Counted from the stretch's first letter, positions 1-9,640 are shown. The stretch is 64,000 bases of DNA from Herbaspirillum sp. WKF16 (GCF_028993615.1 NZ_CP118632.1:4464001-4528000), one strand, 5' to 3'. The notes: generated by a model from the sequence alone, not told the origin. A program made the numbers and translations.

Positions 1-2
1 AT

Positions 3-89
3 TCACGTCTCAGTGTCGAAACTGGTGCAGCCTCCGTGGGGGACGCACTCTTCATCAACAAAGCCCAATTGCTGAAGCCCTCTTCATGA
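3..89 (+). CDS. Possible C-terminal end of a gene entering from the left edge
   Basis: Frame 3 is open from the window edge to a TGA at 87-89 and encodes 28 residues ending LLKPSS. The composition (GDALFINKAQ) is protein-like, but the piece is too short to assign a family and no start is visible. It could equally be chance. The minus-strand frame across 55-351 has an unconvincing low-complexity composition and was not accepted. Confidence 0.2.
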   Translation, partial: SRLSVETGAASVGDALFINKAQLLKPSS

Positions 90-423
90 GCGACTGCATC
101 CAGAGCCTCTGTGTGCGAAATTTTGGAGCTTCGGGAAAGATGCTTCGCGCGGAGACGGAAGCGTTTGATATCGACGTCGGAAAAGATGATGGCCACTGGG
201 CTCTCCAATTAAAGCTACCAAGCATCAGCACGCCCACATACCAAAATAGGTAGCGATAAAGGGGAATCCCTTTGCAACCAGAGAGAGACACGTTGCCTAA
301 CTGCACTTCGCTAAGTGGGCGCGCGAGCCGACGTGAAACGGCTGATGACACCTTAGTGGATCAGCCCCTGTTTGTAAAGCGCGTTGATGGAACTTCTTCT
401 ACCGAGTCATTTTCCCCTTAGCA
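90..423. other. Stretch without a supported gene
   Basis: Short open frames exist on both strands (for example plus frame 2 up to about 250, and minus 351-55), but none has a recognisable motif, a ribosome binding site or convincing composition. The 3' end of the nuclease-like gene on the minus strand abuts it at 424. I see no clear terminator or repeat here. Confidence 0.4.
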
Positions 424-1128
424 CTAAAATTTATTATCTTTTCTCTTTTTTTGTTTGTTCCTTGGCTCGACCTTGTAGGTTTTCATCCAGGCTTTCACTT
501 CTGAAAGTGAATTCATTCTGAACGTAAATACGTCATCAGATTTTTCCCTGTAGGCGATCAACTCAACAGTCGAGCTTTTAGACTCACTGGTTTCAGTCAT
601 GACCCACGCCAGATATTTTTCAAATTTACGTCGTTTCAGCGACCGCTTTTTTTCAAAAAATTCTTCGGCAAATTCACCTAGGCCAACGCGCGATTCGGTT
701 GAAGCGCCGGCTGCACCGAAGCCACAACCCGCCCCAAAAATATCCCCAATGCAAATTTCCTTCCGGTAGATATTCGTTTGGCTCTTACCTTGAATCGAGT
801 CCGACCATGAAATGAAATGACATCTATCGTGCAAGTTCTTCATCTCCTCGTTTTTTTCTAATTCTTGGCATAGTTCACGACGCCTACCCTTTTTCGCTTC
901 GCTTGGAAGGTCCTTCTCTTGCCACTTGAATTCAATAATCGCAAACCTGTCCGAATCTGTAATTACGTAATCACATCCTGCATCACGGTCTTGACCGTCT
1001 ACCGAAAAGGCATGAAATTTATCCGGCCCTGCTTTCTCCTCCAATTTTCTATTGAAAATGTCCGCGTACGATTGCTCGTGCTTATTGTCCATATCTTCCC
1101 CATATTCTTTAATTAGTATGATTTCCAT
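424..1128 (-). CDS. Orphan PD-(D/E)XK nuclease-like hypothetical protein
   Basis: A protein of about 234 residues if translation starts at the ATG at 1128 (MEIILIKEYG). Alternatives are 1200 (long AT-rich leader) and 1092 (MDNKHEQSYA, preceded by GGGGA). I do not recognise the family. The visible signature is a strand-Asp followed by E-x-K (GCDYVI, then AIIEFKW about ten residues later), which is the catalytic layout of PD-(D/E)XK nucleases. An N-terminal helix carries Q and E residues (EQSYADIFNRK). The C-terminal half is rich in Lys/Arg/Glu and ends KQKKRKDNKF. The gene is clearly more AT-rich than the rest of the window and has no obvious operon partner, which suggests horizontal acquisition. 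A role in restriction or phage defence is only an inference. Confidence 0.6.
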   Translation of the reverse strand: MEIILIKEYGEDMDNKHEQSYADIFNRKLEEKAGPDKFHAFSVDGQDRDAGCDYVITDSDRFAIIEFKWQEKDLPSEAKKGRRRELCQELEKNEEMKNLHDRCHFISWSDSIQGKSQTNIYRKEICIGDIFGAGCGFGAAGASTESRVGLGEFAEEFFEKKRSLKRRKFEKYLAWVMTETSESKSSTVELIAYREKSDDVFTFRMNSLSEVKAWMKTYKVEPRNKQKKRKDNKF

Positions 1129-1698
1129 TGGAATTTTCCCGCCAAACCACATAGGAACTATAGAAATTCTATTCGATACATGAGACCTAGTGAGCATCAA
1201 GGAAATTGGATTTGAAGATCAAGCAAATGAAGGCAGCGAAACTGAGCTTGCACCCGGTGGGCCTTTCAATGGGCTGCGGAGGGAGAGTCGGTGCGCAGTA
1301 ATAGCGCTGACTTGCCTATCTACTGTTCGAATACACCTGCGGCCTCGCGCAAAGAGCCCTCTGCGACATCTCGGTGAGGAAGAAATGGAGGTTGCAGAAC
1401 ACGCGTGCAATAACGGGTAGTGCACTCGGACATCGGACCCAAGGTGCAAAGGAGAGAAGTTAGATCGACCGCTAATCCGCACTAAGTCTATCGAGAAAAG
1501 CTTTCATTCCTAAACTATAAAGAAATATTTGACTGAGGCTTATGGGGTGTAAATCTTGGCTCTCAAAAGCTTTTCTCAAAGACATTTAACGTAATAAATT
1601 CAGTTACTTGGAGCGCTAACGGATAGCAGCCAGAAAGGCTTTCATTCCTTTGCATCATGCACATGTTATGACTAAATGTGTAGCTCGGCCTCAAAAGT
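1129..1698. other. Intergenic stretch with no supported gene
   Basis: Sequence upstream of the nuclease-like gene. Frames at 1190-1420 (plus) and 1219-1482 (minus) overlap each other, are Arg/Ser-rich and show no motif, so they are not called. The right half (about 1480-1670) is AT-rich and holds a 17-bp direct repeat described separately. Confidence 0.4.
1495..1649. repeat. 17-bp direct repeat pair in AT-rich DNA
   Basis: GAAAAGCTTTCATTCCT at 1495-1511 recurs with one mismatch as GAAAGGCTTTCATTCCT at 1633-1649. Between them a related inverted element (AAAAGCTTTTCT, about 1567-1578) is visible. Function unknown; it might mark an old insertion or a regulatory array. Confidence 0.5.
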
Positions 1699-1731
1699 AA
1701 AAGCCACCGTCACAGGTGGCTTTTCTTTTTT
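1699..1731. terminator. Rho-independent terminator, probably bidirectional
   Basis: AAAAGCCACC (1699-1708) pairs with GGTGGCTTTT (1715-1724) around a six-base loop. On the plus strand it is followed by TTTTCTTTTTT; on the minus strand it is followed by a shorter T-rich stretch. It sits just downstream of the minus-strand SDR gene that ends at 1817. Confidence 0.75.
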
Positions 1732-1755
1732 CGACACAACTAATACTTCGTCTGT

Positions 1756-1773
1756 TATCGGCCAGAAGCGGAC
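1756..1773. repeat. Copy of a dispersed intergenic element (TCGGCCAGAAGCGGAC)
   Basis: TATCGGCCAGAAGCGGAC here matches the core of a hairpin-forming element at 18392-18417 (GTCCGCT-N-TCGGCCAGAAGCAGAC). A weaker copy lies at about 22102-22122. All copies are intergenic, close to gene ends. Confidence 0.5.
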
Positions 1774-1816
1774 TGCCGGGATCGGTCGCGAGACAAGATC
1801 TATTTGGAAATCTGAA

Positions 1817-2659
1817 TCAAGAGCCGCTCTGGAAATCGGTCAGCGGTGCGTCGCTTCGCTGTGACTCAAGCATGGCCAAGCGCTCAGTCAGCGCCTTATG
1901 CAGCATTGCATACGAATCAGAACCCAAAACCAATCTTTTCGGCGCGGGTTTTTGCTCTACACATTCGATCATAGTCTTTACCATCTTCACTGGATCTCCT
2001 GCGGCCAGGAATCCCGGGTCAGACAGGCGCGCAAACATGGCCGCCAGCGGAGAATCGGCGTATGCATCGGGAAAATCACCCATCCGCGCGCCGGCGGTCT
2101 TACGAAAAGCAGTACGTGCCGCACCTGGTTCGACAATCGTCACATCAATGTTGAATGCTGCAACTTCAACTGCCAGTGATTCGAAAAATCCTTCAATTCC
2201 CCACTTGCTTGCGTGATAAAGGGAGGCTCCCGGGTGTGTAGCTTGGCCACCGTAGCTGGACATCACCATTAGTCTGCCGCCTCTCTGCTGCCGCAGATAA
2301 GGAATGGCGCTACGTGCCACTTGGATAGGGCCGATCAGATTTGTATCGATTTGATGGCGTATCTGTTGATCTGTCAGCCCCTCGGCAGGGCCAAACAAGC
2401 CATAGCCAGCATTATTCATTACAACATCGATATGACCTGCTTCGTCAAAGGCGCGCTTCACAAGCGGCGCGATGGCCAGCGTATCGGTCATGTCCAACTG
2501 AGCAACGCGAAATTGCTTGCCATATAGGTCCGTCAAGTCCTTGACACTGTCCAAATCACGCACGGTTCCATATACAGAATCGCCCCGCGCCAAGAGTTGA
2601 TTGCACATTTCCCGGCCGAAGCCGCTGTTGACGCCAGTGATAAACCAAGTACGAGACAT
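1817..2659 (-). CDS. Short-chain dehydrogenase/reductase
   Basis: A 280-residue NAD(P)-dependent oxidoreductase with the classical SDR Rossmann fold. The dinucleotide motif TGVNSGFG is near residue 8, the NNAGYG motif near residue 83, and the catalytic Ser and YHASK tetrad residues lie around 140-157. A basic residue after the second strand (GTVRD) suggests NADPH. Substrate cannot be read from the sequence. It is transcribed divergently from the LysR gene at 2758 across about 100 bp, the usual layout for a LysR-controlled oxidoreductase. The stop is followed by a dispersed repeat copy and a strong hairpin terminator. Confidence 0.9.
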   Translation of the reverse strand: MSRTWFITGVNSGFGREMCNQLLARGDSVYGTVRDLDSVKDLTDLYGKQFRVAQLDMTDTLAIAPLVKRAFDEAGHIDVVMNNAGYGLFGPAEGLTDQQIRHQIDTNLIGPIQVARSAIPYLRQQRGGRLMVMSSYGGQATHPGASLYHASKWGIEGFFESLAVEVAAFNIDVTIVEPGAARTAFRKTAGARMGDFPDAYADSPLAAMFARLSDPGFLAAGDPVKMVKTMIECVEQKPAPKRLVLGSDSYAMLHKALTERLAMLESQRSDAPLTDFQSGS

Positions 2660-2726
2660 GACTATTCCTCTTTGGTGATGAATGAAGTAGTCAATGTAAC
2701 CATTCTCATACGTGGCGATAAGTAAG

Positions 2727-2745
2727 CTAATATGGCATGCGTTAG
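2727..2745. promoter_or_regulatory. Candidate LysR operator (CTAA-N11-TTAG)
   Basis: A short inverted repeat, CTAA (2727-2730) and TTAG (2742-2745), 11 bp apart in the divergent SDR/LysR spacer. It fits the T-N11-A pattern of LysR-type sites. Short arms make chance occurrence possible. Confidence 0.4.
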
Positions 2746-2757
2746 TGGCAAATAACC

Positions 2758-3657
2758 ATGAATGAACCCTCTCTCTCAGAATTGAAAGCTCTGGCGTGCA
2801 TCGCTACGCACCGCAGCTTTCGCAAGGCAGCGGATGAACTGGAGCTGGCGCCCTCGACTTTGAGCCACATGATGCGAGGTCTAGAAGATCGCATGGGTAC
2901 GCGCCTGCTGAACCGCACCACGCGAAGCGTCTCGCCCACGCAAGCTGGTGAGCGTCTTGTCGCAAAAATCAGGCCCATACTGCAGGACCTAGAACGGGTA
3001 CTCGCTGAGGTTGATGCATCACGTGATCGTCCAAGCGGCTTATTGCGGCTAACTGCCTCAGAAACGGTGTCAATGCTGTTGATCCAGGAAGTCATTCCAA
3101 CGTTTCTTACGCAATATCCCGAGATGGAAGTGGATTTGGTTGCAGAACCTGCTCTCGTGGATATCGTAGCTGAAGGCTATGACGCCGGATTTAGACTCGG
3201 GGAAAACGTTGCGCGAGATATGGTGGCCGTGCGTTTCGGTGGCACATCGCGGATGATTCCCGTGGCGTCCCCGAGTTATCTCAAGGGGCGTATTGCTCCA
3301 ACAACACCCGATGATCTCGCAGGACATATTTGCATTCGATCACGCACACCCAACGGAAGACCCTACAAATGGGAGTTCTCCCGTAACGGTGAATCGATGG
3401 CGTTGGAGGTGCCCGGGCACATCATGCTCAACCGAACAGAGTTGATGCTGGAGGCCGCTTTGCAGGGACTCGGTATCGCGTTTGTTCCCGAACGTATTGC
3501 ACGAGCCCATTTGGACACAGGAGTGCTACTGCCCTTGCTGCGAGACTGGTGCCCTAGTTATCCAGGACTGTTTCTCTATTACCCTGGACATCGTCAGGTT
3601 CCGGCAGGGCTTCGGGCATTTATTGAGGTATTAAAATCCCTAGACAGCACACGTTAA
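2758..3657 (+). CDS. LysR family transcriptional regulator
   Basis: A 299-residue regulator of standard LysR length. An N-terminal winged helix-turn-helix (about residues 4-62, containing SFRKAADELELAPSTLS) is followed by a linker helix and a periplasmic-binding-protein-like effector domain (about 90-295). It belongs to the AaeR/DsdC-like branch that usually sits beside an oxidoreductase. The divergent SDR at 1817-2659 is the likely target, together with autoregulation. The inducer is not predictable. Confidence 0.92.
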   Translation: MNEPSLSELKALACIATHRSFRKAADELELAPSTLSHMMRGLEDRMGTRLLNRTTRSVSPTQAGERLVAKIRPILQDLERVLAEVDASRDRPSGLLRLTASETVSMLLIQEVIPTFLTQYPEMEVDLVAEPALVDIVAEGYDAGFRLGENVARDMVAVRFGGTSRMIPVASPSYLKGRIAPTTPDDLAGHICIRSRTPNGRPYKWEFSRNGESMALEVPGHIMLNRTELMLEAALQGLGIAFVPERIARAHLDTGVLLPLLRDWCPSYPGLFLYYPGHRQVPAGLRAFIEVLKSLDSTR

Positions 3658-3786
3658 ATTTCCATCTATGGAACAGCGTTGAAGAGGACACATCTTGATG
3701 GGCAGAACTGGTATGCACCGTGATAGCTCACACCGATTCTGTCCTCACTCATATTGGCAGTGTTGTGCCAGCAGCGGCTTGGCGCA

Positions 3787-5598
3787 TTAATCGCTACGGA
3801 TGTGAGCCAGGAACGCTTCCGGTGCCAACGGCCGAGCCAAATAATAGCCTTGGGCTTCGTCTACTCCCCAGTCGCGAATCATCTGCAGGGTCTGCGCTGT
3901 CTCAACGCCCTCAGCCACAATCCGGTATTCAAGTTCCTTGGCGAGTGCAATCAGCGACTGCACAATCCGACGATCACGCGGGTTTGAGTCGAGATTGCGA
4001 ATCAGCGACTGATCAATCTTGACCACCGACGCCGGCACCTGTTGCAGATAGGCGAAGTTGCTGTAGCCGGTGCCGAAGTCGTCAAGCGCCAGTCCCATCC
4101 CCAAATTGCGGATCTCATGCAACATCTTCAGCACAGCAGGACTCTGCATCCACAGGCCTTCAGTGCATTCGATCTCGATCATCGCCGGTGCGATGTCGGC
4201 CTCGATACAGGCGCGCTCCAGGCGCTTGACGATGTCACCTTCCTCGAAATTGGGCGCTGATAGGTTGATTGCCAGCTTAAGATGCATGCCTTCGCCGCGC
4301 CACGAGGCCATCTGTTTCAGCGCCGCCGTTATCACCCAGTCCGACACCGGCCGGATTAGCGCTGTGCGCTCCACCAGAGGAATGAACTCGGCCGGCGAGA
4401 TCGCGCCAAGCTCGCGGTGTTGCCAGCGCAGCAGCGCTTCGGCGCCGTGATAGGTATCGGTCCGCAAGTCCAGCTTGGGCTGGTAGGCAAGCTGGAAGCC
4501 GTCTTTCGCCTGGATCGCCTCCGGGATGTCGTTCAGCAGTCGAAAACTGCGCTGGTGGCGCACGTCTGCCTCGGCGTCATAATCGGCCCAGCGGCGTTGA
4601 TGGGTAACGGCCTCATGTAACGCCGCCACCGCCTTGCGTGGAGCATCCAACAGGGCCTCACGTTGCGGCGCCACACGCACGATGCCGCCATAACTAGGCA
4701 AGTTTAGCGGTAGTGTCATGCTGTGCACCGGCTGTTCAAGTGCCGGTGTGATTTCTCGGAGCTTCTGCGCGAAATGCTGGGCCTGACCTTCATGTGAGAG
4801 CAGCGCGAAACGGGCATCGGTAACGTGATAGACATCGGCGCTGCCGACTGTCAGATGCTGAAGCCTCGCGCCGACATTACGGACCAGGTCATCGAAGACA
4901 CGTGTGCCAAGAACGCTGGCAATTTCAAACGCAGTATTGGCATCTGGCATATCGATATAGGCCAGCGTGCGTGTGCCAGGAGTTTCCACCGTGTCGTTGT
5001 CTATCACGCGCTGCCGCGCCACTGCTTCCAGGTCTTCCTGCAGTTGGTATTTATTGGGCATGCCGGTCAGTACATCCACGCGGCCCACCGCACGCCGCAG
5101 CAGCATCTGCGACATAGCTAGCGCGGCGAGCTGCTGCAGTTGCCGTCGCTGGGCTGCTGTGAAGCTATGCGTTTCGGTATCGGTTATGCACAGGGCACCA
5201 ATGGCATGACCGTCCGGCGTGATCAGCGGCGCACCGGCATAGAACCGGATGTGCGGCGAGCTGGTCACCATTGGGTTGGTGGCAAAGCGCGGGTCGGCCG
5301 CTGCATCCTCTACCACCATAACCGCACGATCCATGATGGTGTAGTGGCAAAAGGATTGTTCACGAGACGGCGCACACATGTCGGGACCACTGCGTGACTT
5401 GAGCCACTGACGGTCGGCATCTATCAACGACACGTATGCACCGCTAACGCCAAAGACACCAAGGCAAAGACGGGTGACGTTGTCCAGATCTTCGGAAGCG
5501 CCGGTGTCGAGCAGGTGTAGGGAATGCAGTGCTGCCAGGCGCTGCATTTCGTCTTCCTGCAAAGTGGGCGCATCGTTATGCGCCTCAACCATATGCAC
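3787..5598 (-). CDS. GAF / degenerate GGDEF / EAL cyclic-di-GMP phosphodiesterase
   Basis: A 603-residue cytoplasmic protein. An N-terminal GAF sensor domain (about 24-168) is followed by a GGDEF-like domain (about 172-345) whose signature is lost: VTDARF stands where GG(D/E)EF should be, so no cyclase activity is expected. The C-terminal EAL domain (about 355-600) is intact: E387-A-L, the NLS motif, the ECTE pair, DDFGTGYS, the KIDQSL lysine and VAEGVET are all present, which predicts hydrolysis of c-di-GMP. Its start codon overlaps the 3' end of the upstream chemoreceptor gene by 14 bp, so the two are translationally coupled and probably work in one motility/surface-attachment circuit. Confidence 0.92.
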   Translation of the reverse strand: MHMVEAHNDAPTLQEDEMQRLAALHSLHLLDTGASEDLDNVTRLCLGVFGVSGAYVSLIDADRQWLKSRSGPDMCAPSREQSFCHYTIMDRAVMVVEDAAADPRFATNPMVTSSPHIRFYAGAPLITPDGHAIGALCITDTETHSFTAAQRRQLQQLAALAMSQMLLRRAVGRVDVLTGMPNKYQLQEDLEAVARQRVIDNDTVETPGTRTLAYIDMPDANTAFEIASVLGTRVFDDLVRNVGARLQHLTVGSADVYHVTDARFALLSHEGQAQHFAQKLREITPALEQPVHSMTLPLNLPSYGGIVRVAPQREALLDAPRKAVAALHEAVTHQRRWADYDAEADVRHQRSFRLLNDIPEAIQAKDGFQLAYQPKLDLRTDTYHGAEALLRWQHRELGAISPAEFIPLVERTALIRPVSDWVITAALKQMASWRGEGMHLKLAINLSAPNFEEGDIVKRLERACIEADIAPAMIEIECTEGLWMQSPAVLKMLHEIRNLGMGLALDDFGTGYSNFAYLQQVPASVVKIDQSLIRNLDSNPRDRRIVQSLIALAKELEYRIVAEGVETAQTLQMIRDWGVDEAQGYYLARPLAPEAFLAHIRSD

Positions 5599-7303
5599 GC
5601 TCCTTTGCCACCACGCCCAGTGTCAGTCGCGGATTGACGTCCACAGTGCGCAGTTGCAAAACGTTGGACGAAGTAGACGTTGCCGCGCCGATGACTGATG
5701 GAGGCTCCAGCTGGAAAACGCCCACCGCGTGATTCAGGCTCACGGCTTGGTCTTGCAAGTTGCCCACGGCAGCGGCGGCCTGTTCCACAAGTGCCGCATT
5801 ATGTTGAGTGACCTCATCCATCAGGGCGATGGCCTTATGAACCTCTTCGATGCCCAGGCTCTGCTCGTGGCTGGCAGCGGAGATTTCTCCCATTACGTCA
5901 GTGACGTGCTGCACGCTGGTGACGATCTGCTGCATCGTACTGCCGGCCTGCTCGACCAGCTTGGTGCCATTCTCGACGTTTTCCACCGAGGTATCGATCA
6001 ACTGCTTCACTTCCTTGGCGGCGGCCGAGCTGCGTTGCGCGAGGTTGCGCACTTCGGTGGCGACCACCGCAAAGCCACGGCCCTGCTCTCCGGCGCGAGC
6101 CGCTTCGACTGCCGCGTTCAGGGCCAGGATGTTGGTCTGGAAAGCGATGCCGTCAATGACGCTGATGATGTCTACGATCTTGCGTGACGATTCGTTGATG
6201 GCCGCCATGGTGTCGACCACTTCGCTAACGATAGCGCCCCCCTGCTTTGCGATGTCGGAGGCGCTGTGCGCCAGTTGGTTGGCCTGGCGCGCGTTGGCGT
6301 CGTTCTGCTTGACGGTGGCGGTCAGCTGCTCCATGGCCGATGCGGTTTCCTCTAGCGAGGCGGCCTGGTCTTCGGTGCGCGCCGAGAGGTCGGTGTTGGC
6401 AGCAGCGATCTGGGCGCTGATGGTGGCTACGCCGGCGGCGGCGTCGCGCACTTCGGTAACGGTAGCACGAAGATTGCCACTCATCTCGGATAGTGCTGCC
6501 ATGATGCTAAGGCGGTTGCCGCCGTCGTTCTTGCGCAGCGACACTTTGTGATAAAGCTCACCGCGGTCTACCGCTAACGCGAGGTCTTTAACGTCATCCG
6601 GCTCGGCGCCCAACGCGCGGCGGATAGAGCGTGTGATCAGGGTAGCTAAAACGACACCAGCTACCAAAGCGGCCGCCAGTAAAACCAGCATGAATGCCTG
6701 GAAGCCGCGAGCAGTTGCGCGAGCCTTCGCAGATTCAGCCTGGCTCAGGCTCTCCTGCAGGTCAATGAACTTGTTGATCGCCGCCAGCCATTCAATGAAA
6801 GCAGGCTTTGCCTGGGTGAGCATCAGCTGACGTGCTCCATCGATGTCGCCGGCGTTACGGGCAGCGACAACCTTAGCCGCCAGTGGCATGGCGCGCGCCT
6901 CGACGGACTTGATGCCATCAAGGTCGGCGCGTTCCTCGGCGCGGATCTGTCGGCCGCGTTCGCCGGCGAAAATCGCGTCCAGCGGCTTGGCCGACTGTTG
7001 GTAGTCGCTATCGAGCTTGTTGATCAACGCCGCCACATCTTTCACCTCGGCGTCACCTACCAGGGTCAGATCGCGCAGGGCGATGGCGCGGTCGTGCACG
7101 CTGCCACGGAAGTTGATGGCATAGCGCTGCTTGACGTTGTTGTCTTCGCTGACGGTGGTCAAACTGCCTTCGATGGAATTGACTTTAGAAATGCTGGCTA
7201 CCGTCAATGCCAGCATCATCGCCAACACCAGCGCAAAACTCAGCGCCAAGCGTGCGGCAACACTCAGAGAGGTGCGCTTGATATCACTATTTTCTGTTTT
7301 CAC
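5585..7303 (-). CDS. Methyl-accepting chemotaxis protein
   Basis: A 572-residue inner-membrane chemoreceptor. TM1 spans about residues 18-38, a periplasmic four-helix-bundle-type ligand domain about 40-198, TM2 201-224, then a HAMP region beginning with the LGAEPDDV linker typical of betaproteobacterial receptors. The long cytoplasmic signalling hairpin has a tip containing [16 protein letters not shown] and the neighbouring [16 protein letters not shown]. The C-terminus (KERAYG) lacks the CheR/CheB pentapeptide NWETF. No Che genes are nearby. It is first in a two-gene operon with the EAL phosphodiesterase, which suggests that the receptor input may be linked to local c-di-GMP turnover. Confidence 0.95.
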   Translation of the reverse strand: MKTENSDIKRTSLSVAARLALSFALVLAMMLALTVASISKVNSIEGSLTTVSEDNNVKQRYAINFRGSVHDRAIALRDLTLVGDAEVKDVAALINKLDSDYQQSAKPLDAIFAGERGRQIRAEERADLDGIKSVEARAMPLAAKVVAARNAGDIDGARQLMLTQAKPAFIEWLAAINKFIDLQESLSQAESAKARATARGFQAFMLVLLAAALVAGVVLATLITRSIRRALGAEPDDVKDLALAVDRGELYHKVSLRKNDGGNRLSIMAALSEMSGNLRATVTEVRDAAAGVATISAQIAAANTDLSARTEDQAASLEETASAMEQLTATVKQNDANARQANQLAHSASDIAKQGGAIVSEVVDTMAAINESSRKIVDIISVIDGIAFQTNILALNAAVEAARAGEQGRGFAVVATEVRNLAQRSSAAAKEVKQLIDTSVENVENGTKLVEQAGSTMQQIVTSVQHVTDVMGEISAASHEQSLGIEEVHKAIALMDEVTQHNAALVEQAAAAVGNLQDQAVSLNHAVGVFQLEPPSVIGAATSTSSNVLQLRTVDVNPRLTLGVVAKERAYG

Positions 7304-7618
7304 GATATTCCCCTGGGTATGATTGGATTTTTAGTATTTGAACTTCACAAAAACCACGCGTGATGAAGCAACAGCGTATGTAGCAATGATAGGGAGCGTG
7401 CAAATGAATGACATGACGAAGATGTGCATGTTTTCGGTCTTTGCGCGGGAGGGAGGGATGTCCCTGCCTGGAACTCACACCTGCCTCACATGAAGGTATT
7501 TCCGGACAGCGACGCCGCTCTCACAGGCGCAATCGAGAATTTCCATCGGGAAATTTCGAATTGGTGAGGCCAGTCGGGAGATCAGACAGATGTCCGCAAA
7601 ATGGGGAATCGCGAAAGT
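7304..7618. other. Intergenic region between chemoreceptor and nitroreductase
   Basis: About 315 bp without a supported gene. It must hold the chemoreceptor promoter, but I see no flagellar sigma-28 consensus (TAAA-N15-GCCGATAA). The small frames found here lack motifs or ribosome binding sites. Confidence 0.5.
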
Positions 7619-7642
7619 GCCCGCACCTGTTCAAATGCGGGC
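7619..7642 (-). terminator. Hairpin downstream of nfsB
   Basis: GCCCGCA (7619-7625) pairs with TGCGGGC (7636-7642) around a 10-base loop, 15 bp beyond the nitroreductase stop. The T-run is weak (ACTTTCG), so it may be an attenuated or Rho-assisted terminator. Confidence 0.5.
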
Positions 7643-7656
7643 AAGCGGGCTATTCA

Positions 7657-8310
7657 TCAAATGTCGGTGAAAATGGCAGCATCGGCCAGGCGCGACTTCG
7701 GCAACTTGGCGTTAAAGTCTTCGACCCCGCTATAGCCCAGGCCCACTAGCACAGTGCTGGAGAAACCTTTTTCGCGCAGACCCAGTTCGCTATCCAGGAT
7801 TTTTGCGTCGAATCCTTCCATTGGAACCGCATCAATCCCCAGCGCCGAGGCGCCTAATAGCGCGGTTCCCAGCGCCAGATAAACCTGTTTTTCCATCCAG
7901 TGCTGCGCGTCCTTGAGGTCGTAGCGATGAAGGTTGCTGTACGACAGCCGCGATCCGTTAGTTGCCGCTTTCGCGTCGGCGTTGATGAAACGGCCATCTT
8001 CATCCTCACGCGTCAATATGGCGTTCAGATGGGTGTCTGTGATTTCGGTACGAGTGGCCAACACGAGGACGTGCGATGCATTAAGAATCTTGGCCGCGTT
8101 ATATGCGTAATTGCCTTGTGCCGCCTTGGCGATTCGCGCTTTTCCGTCCTCAGTGGAGGCAAGGATAAAGTGCCAGGGTTGGGAGTTGACAGACGACGGC
8201 GCGAGGCGCAGCACTTCACGCAGCTCCGCGATTTTCTCGCCAGGGATCTTGCGGGTGGGATCGAAGGCCTTGGTAGAGTGGCGCTTGCGGGCGTACTGAA
8301 GGATGCTCAT
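7657..8310 (-). CDS. nfsB: Oxygen-insensitive NAD(P)H nitroreductase (NfsB family)
   Basis: A 217-residue FMN-dependent nitroreductase, co-linear with Escherichia coli NfsB over its full length. Diagnostic stretches are RKRHSTKAFD (FMN phosphate contacts), APSSVNSQPWHF, the central MEKQVYLALG helix, GIDAVPMEGFD and the C-terminal LPKSRL. It reduces nitroaromatics and quinones by two electrons with NAD(P)H in the cytoplasm. It is divergent from the LysR gene at 8482; the spacer carries a perfect inverted repeat that is a good operator candidate. The assignment to the NfsB clade is strong; the physiological substrate is unknown. Confidence 0.93.
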   Translation of the reverse strand: MSILQYARKRHSTKAFDPTRKIPGEKIAELREVLRLAPSSVNSQPWHFILASTEDGKARIAKAAQGNYAYNAAKILNASHVLVLATRTEITDTHLNAILTREDEDGRFINADAKAATNGSRLSYSNLHRYDLKDAQHWMEKQVYLALGTALLGASALGIDAVPMEGFDAKILDSELGLREKGFSSTVLVGLGYSGVEDFNAKLPKSRLADAAIFTDI

Positions 8311-8414
8311 GAGGTTTCTCCTTGGTTCGGGATTTTCGAAAAGCCGGATGGCATTTCATGAGCGCATGATCACCGAACTCCGGCGTTCAAAAAACCAGAC
8401 GAAAGCGAAAACAT

Positions 8415-8433
8415 TTTCAAAGCAATTTTGAAA
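8415..8433. promoter_or_regulatory. Candidate operator TTTCAAA-N5-TTTGAAA
   Basis: A perfect 7-bp inverted repeat (8415-8421 and 8427-8433) lies in the divergent nfsB/LysR spacer, about 50 bp before the LysR start. It is the most obvious symmetric site there and fits a LysR dimer. Confidence 0.5.
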
Positions 8434-8481
8434 GTAGAATGGCCGCTTCGTGCTTACGTCCGTTTATCCCGACTATTGCTC

Positions 8482-9387
8482 ATGATTCGTTTAGAAGATC
8501 TGGCCATTTTCATCTGTGCTGCCGACAACGGCAGCTTGTCCGCTGCCGCGCGCCAATACGAGGTGACGCCGGCAGTCGCCAGCGCCGCGCTCAAGCGTTT
8601 GGAAGGAGAGCTCGGCGCCCGGTTGCTGACACGCTCTACACGTAGCCTGCAACTTACTCCGGACGGGGAACGTTATCTTCAGTACGCCCGCAATACCTTG
8701 GCCGAAGTAAATGCCGGCCGCGATGCAATCGCCCACGGTCGAAGAATTGTGGGAGGACATCTTTCCCTGTCGCTGCCTTCGGATGTCGGACGTAATCTGG
8801 TATTCAAATGGCTGGATGAATTCCAGAACTTGCATCCTGCAGTCGTCTTGCAGGTCCGGATCAGCGATCGTGTCGCCGACATGTATCGTCAGCCGGTAGA
8901 AGTCGCGATCAGATACAGCCCACCTGAGGATTCCAGCTTGGTGGCCTTGCCCCTGGCACCGGAAAACCGACGGGTGGTCTGCGCATCGCCGGAATATTTC
9001 TCCCGGCACGGCAAGCCAAGGAACCCGGCGGACCTGCGCCAGCATAATTGTCTTCGTTACTTGTTATCGGATAACTTGCATTCCCGCTGGGGCTTTAGCA
9101 AAGACGGGACACCCATGCATGTCATCGTCAACGGCGACCGTGTCTGTGACGATGGCGAGCTGGTGCATCGCTGGGCCATTGAGGGGCGTGGCATTGCATA
9201 TAAATCACGATTGGATGTTCTCGAAGACTTGCGACGAGGTCGTCTACTGACGGCGTTGGATGAATACGAAGGAGAAGCGGCGCCGCTAAACCTGGTATGT
9301 ACTCACCGGATGATGCTCTCCCCCACGGTCAAGGCGCTACGTGAATTGCTGACCGAGAGAGTCGCGCGCTACGTGAATACGGAATAG
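8482..9387 (+). CDS. LysR family transcriptional regulator (paralogue of the one at 12149)
   Basis: 301 residues from the ATG at 8482 (MIRLEDLAIF); an in-frame ATG at 8428 would add a non-conserved leader and overlap the putative operator. The HTH (about 3-60) contains SLSAAARQYEVTPAVASAALKRLE, and the effector domain follows. It belongs to the CrgA-like group of LysRs that regulate adjacent reductases. It is strikingly similar, segment by segment, to the LysR at 12149 (for example VADMYRQPVEVAIRYSPP versus IADIVRQPVDLALRYGVP), so the two flank the intervening three-gene cluster as paralogues. It is divergent from nfsB. Confidence 0.92.
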   Translation: MIRLEDLAIFICAADNGSLSAAARQYEVTPAVASAALKRLEGELGARLLTRSTRSLQLTPDGERYLQYARNTLAEVNAGRDAIAHGRRIVGGHLSLSLPSDVGRNLVFKWLDEFQNLHPAVVLQVRISDRVADMYRQPVEVAIRYSPPEDSSLVALPLAPENRRVVCASPEYFSRHGKPRNPADLRQHNCLRYLLSDNLHSRWGFSKDGTPMHVIVNGDRVCDDGELVHRWAIEGRGIAYKSRLDVLEDLRRGRLLTALDEYEGEAAPLNLVCTHRMMLSPTVKALRELLTERVARYVNTE

Positions 9388-9640
9388 CACGTTCCAGCGA
9401 GACGGCAATGCCTCCTCCAAGTGATTGGATGGACGCGCGAAAACAGCCTCGCGCCATGTAAGGTAAGCTTTGCCGACGTGGCCTGCCGGTTGATTATCAA
9501 ATTTCCTTTGAAATTGATTTCGCCGCGCGCCCGTCGTCAACTTGAAGAGATCCTGACAGACTTGAGCCCATCAGTTCAGCACCGAGGAATTACCTCCCGG
9601 ACGCCAGAGAACTGCTACTTCTCATTTCCAGGATCTCATC

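Noticed and set aside
55..351. 98-codon minus frame at the left edge
   Set aside because: Ser/Arg-rich, no motif or ribosome site; a plus-strand frame across the same bases is equally open.
1470..1500. A CTAAT...CTAAG arrangement resembling the PmrA-like box
   Set aside because: The period is 10 bp, not 11, no -10 follows at the fixed distance and no gene starts nearby.
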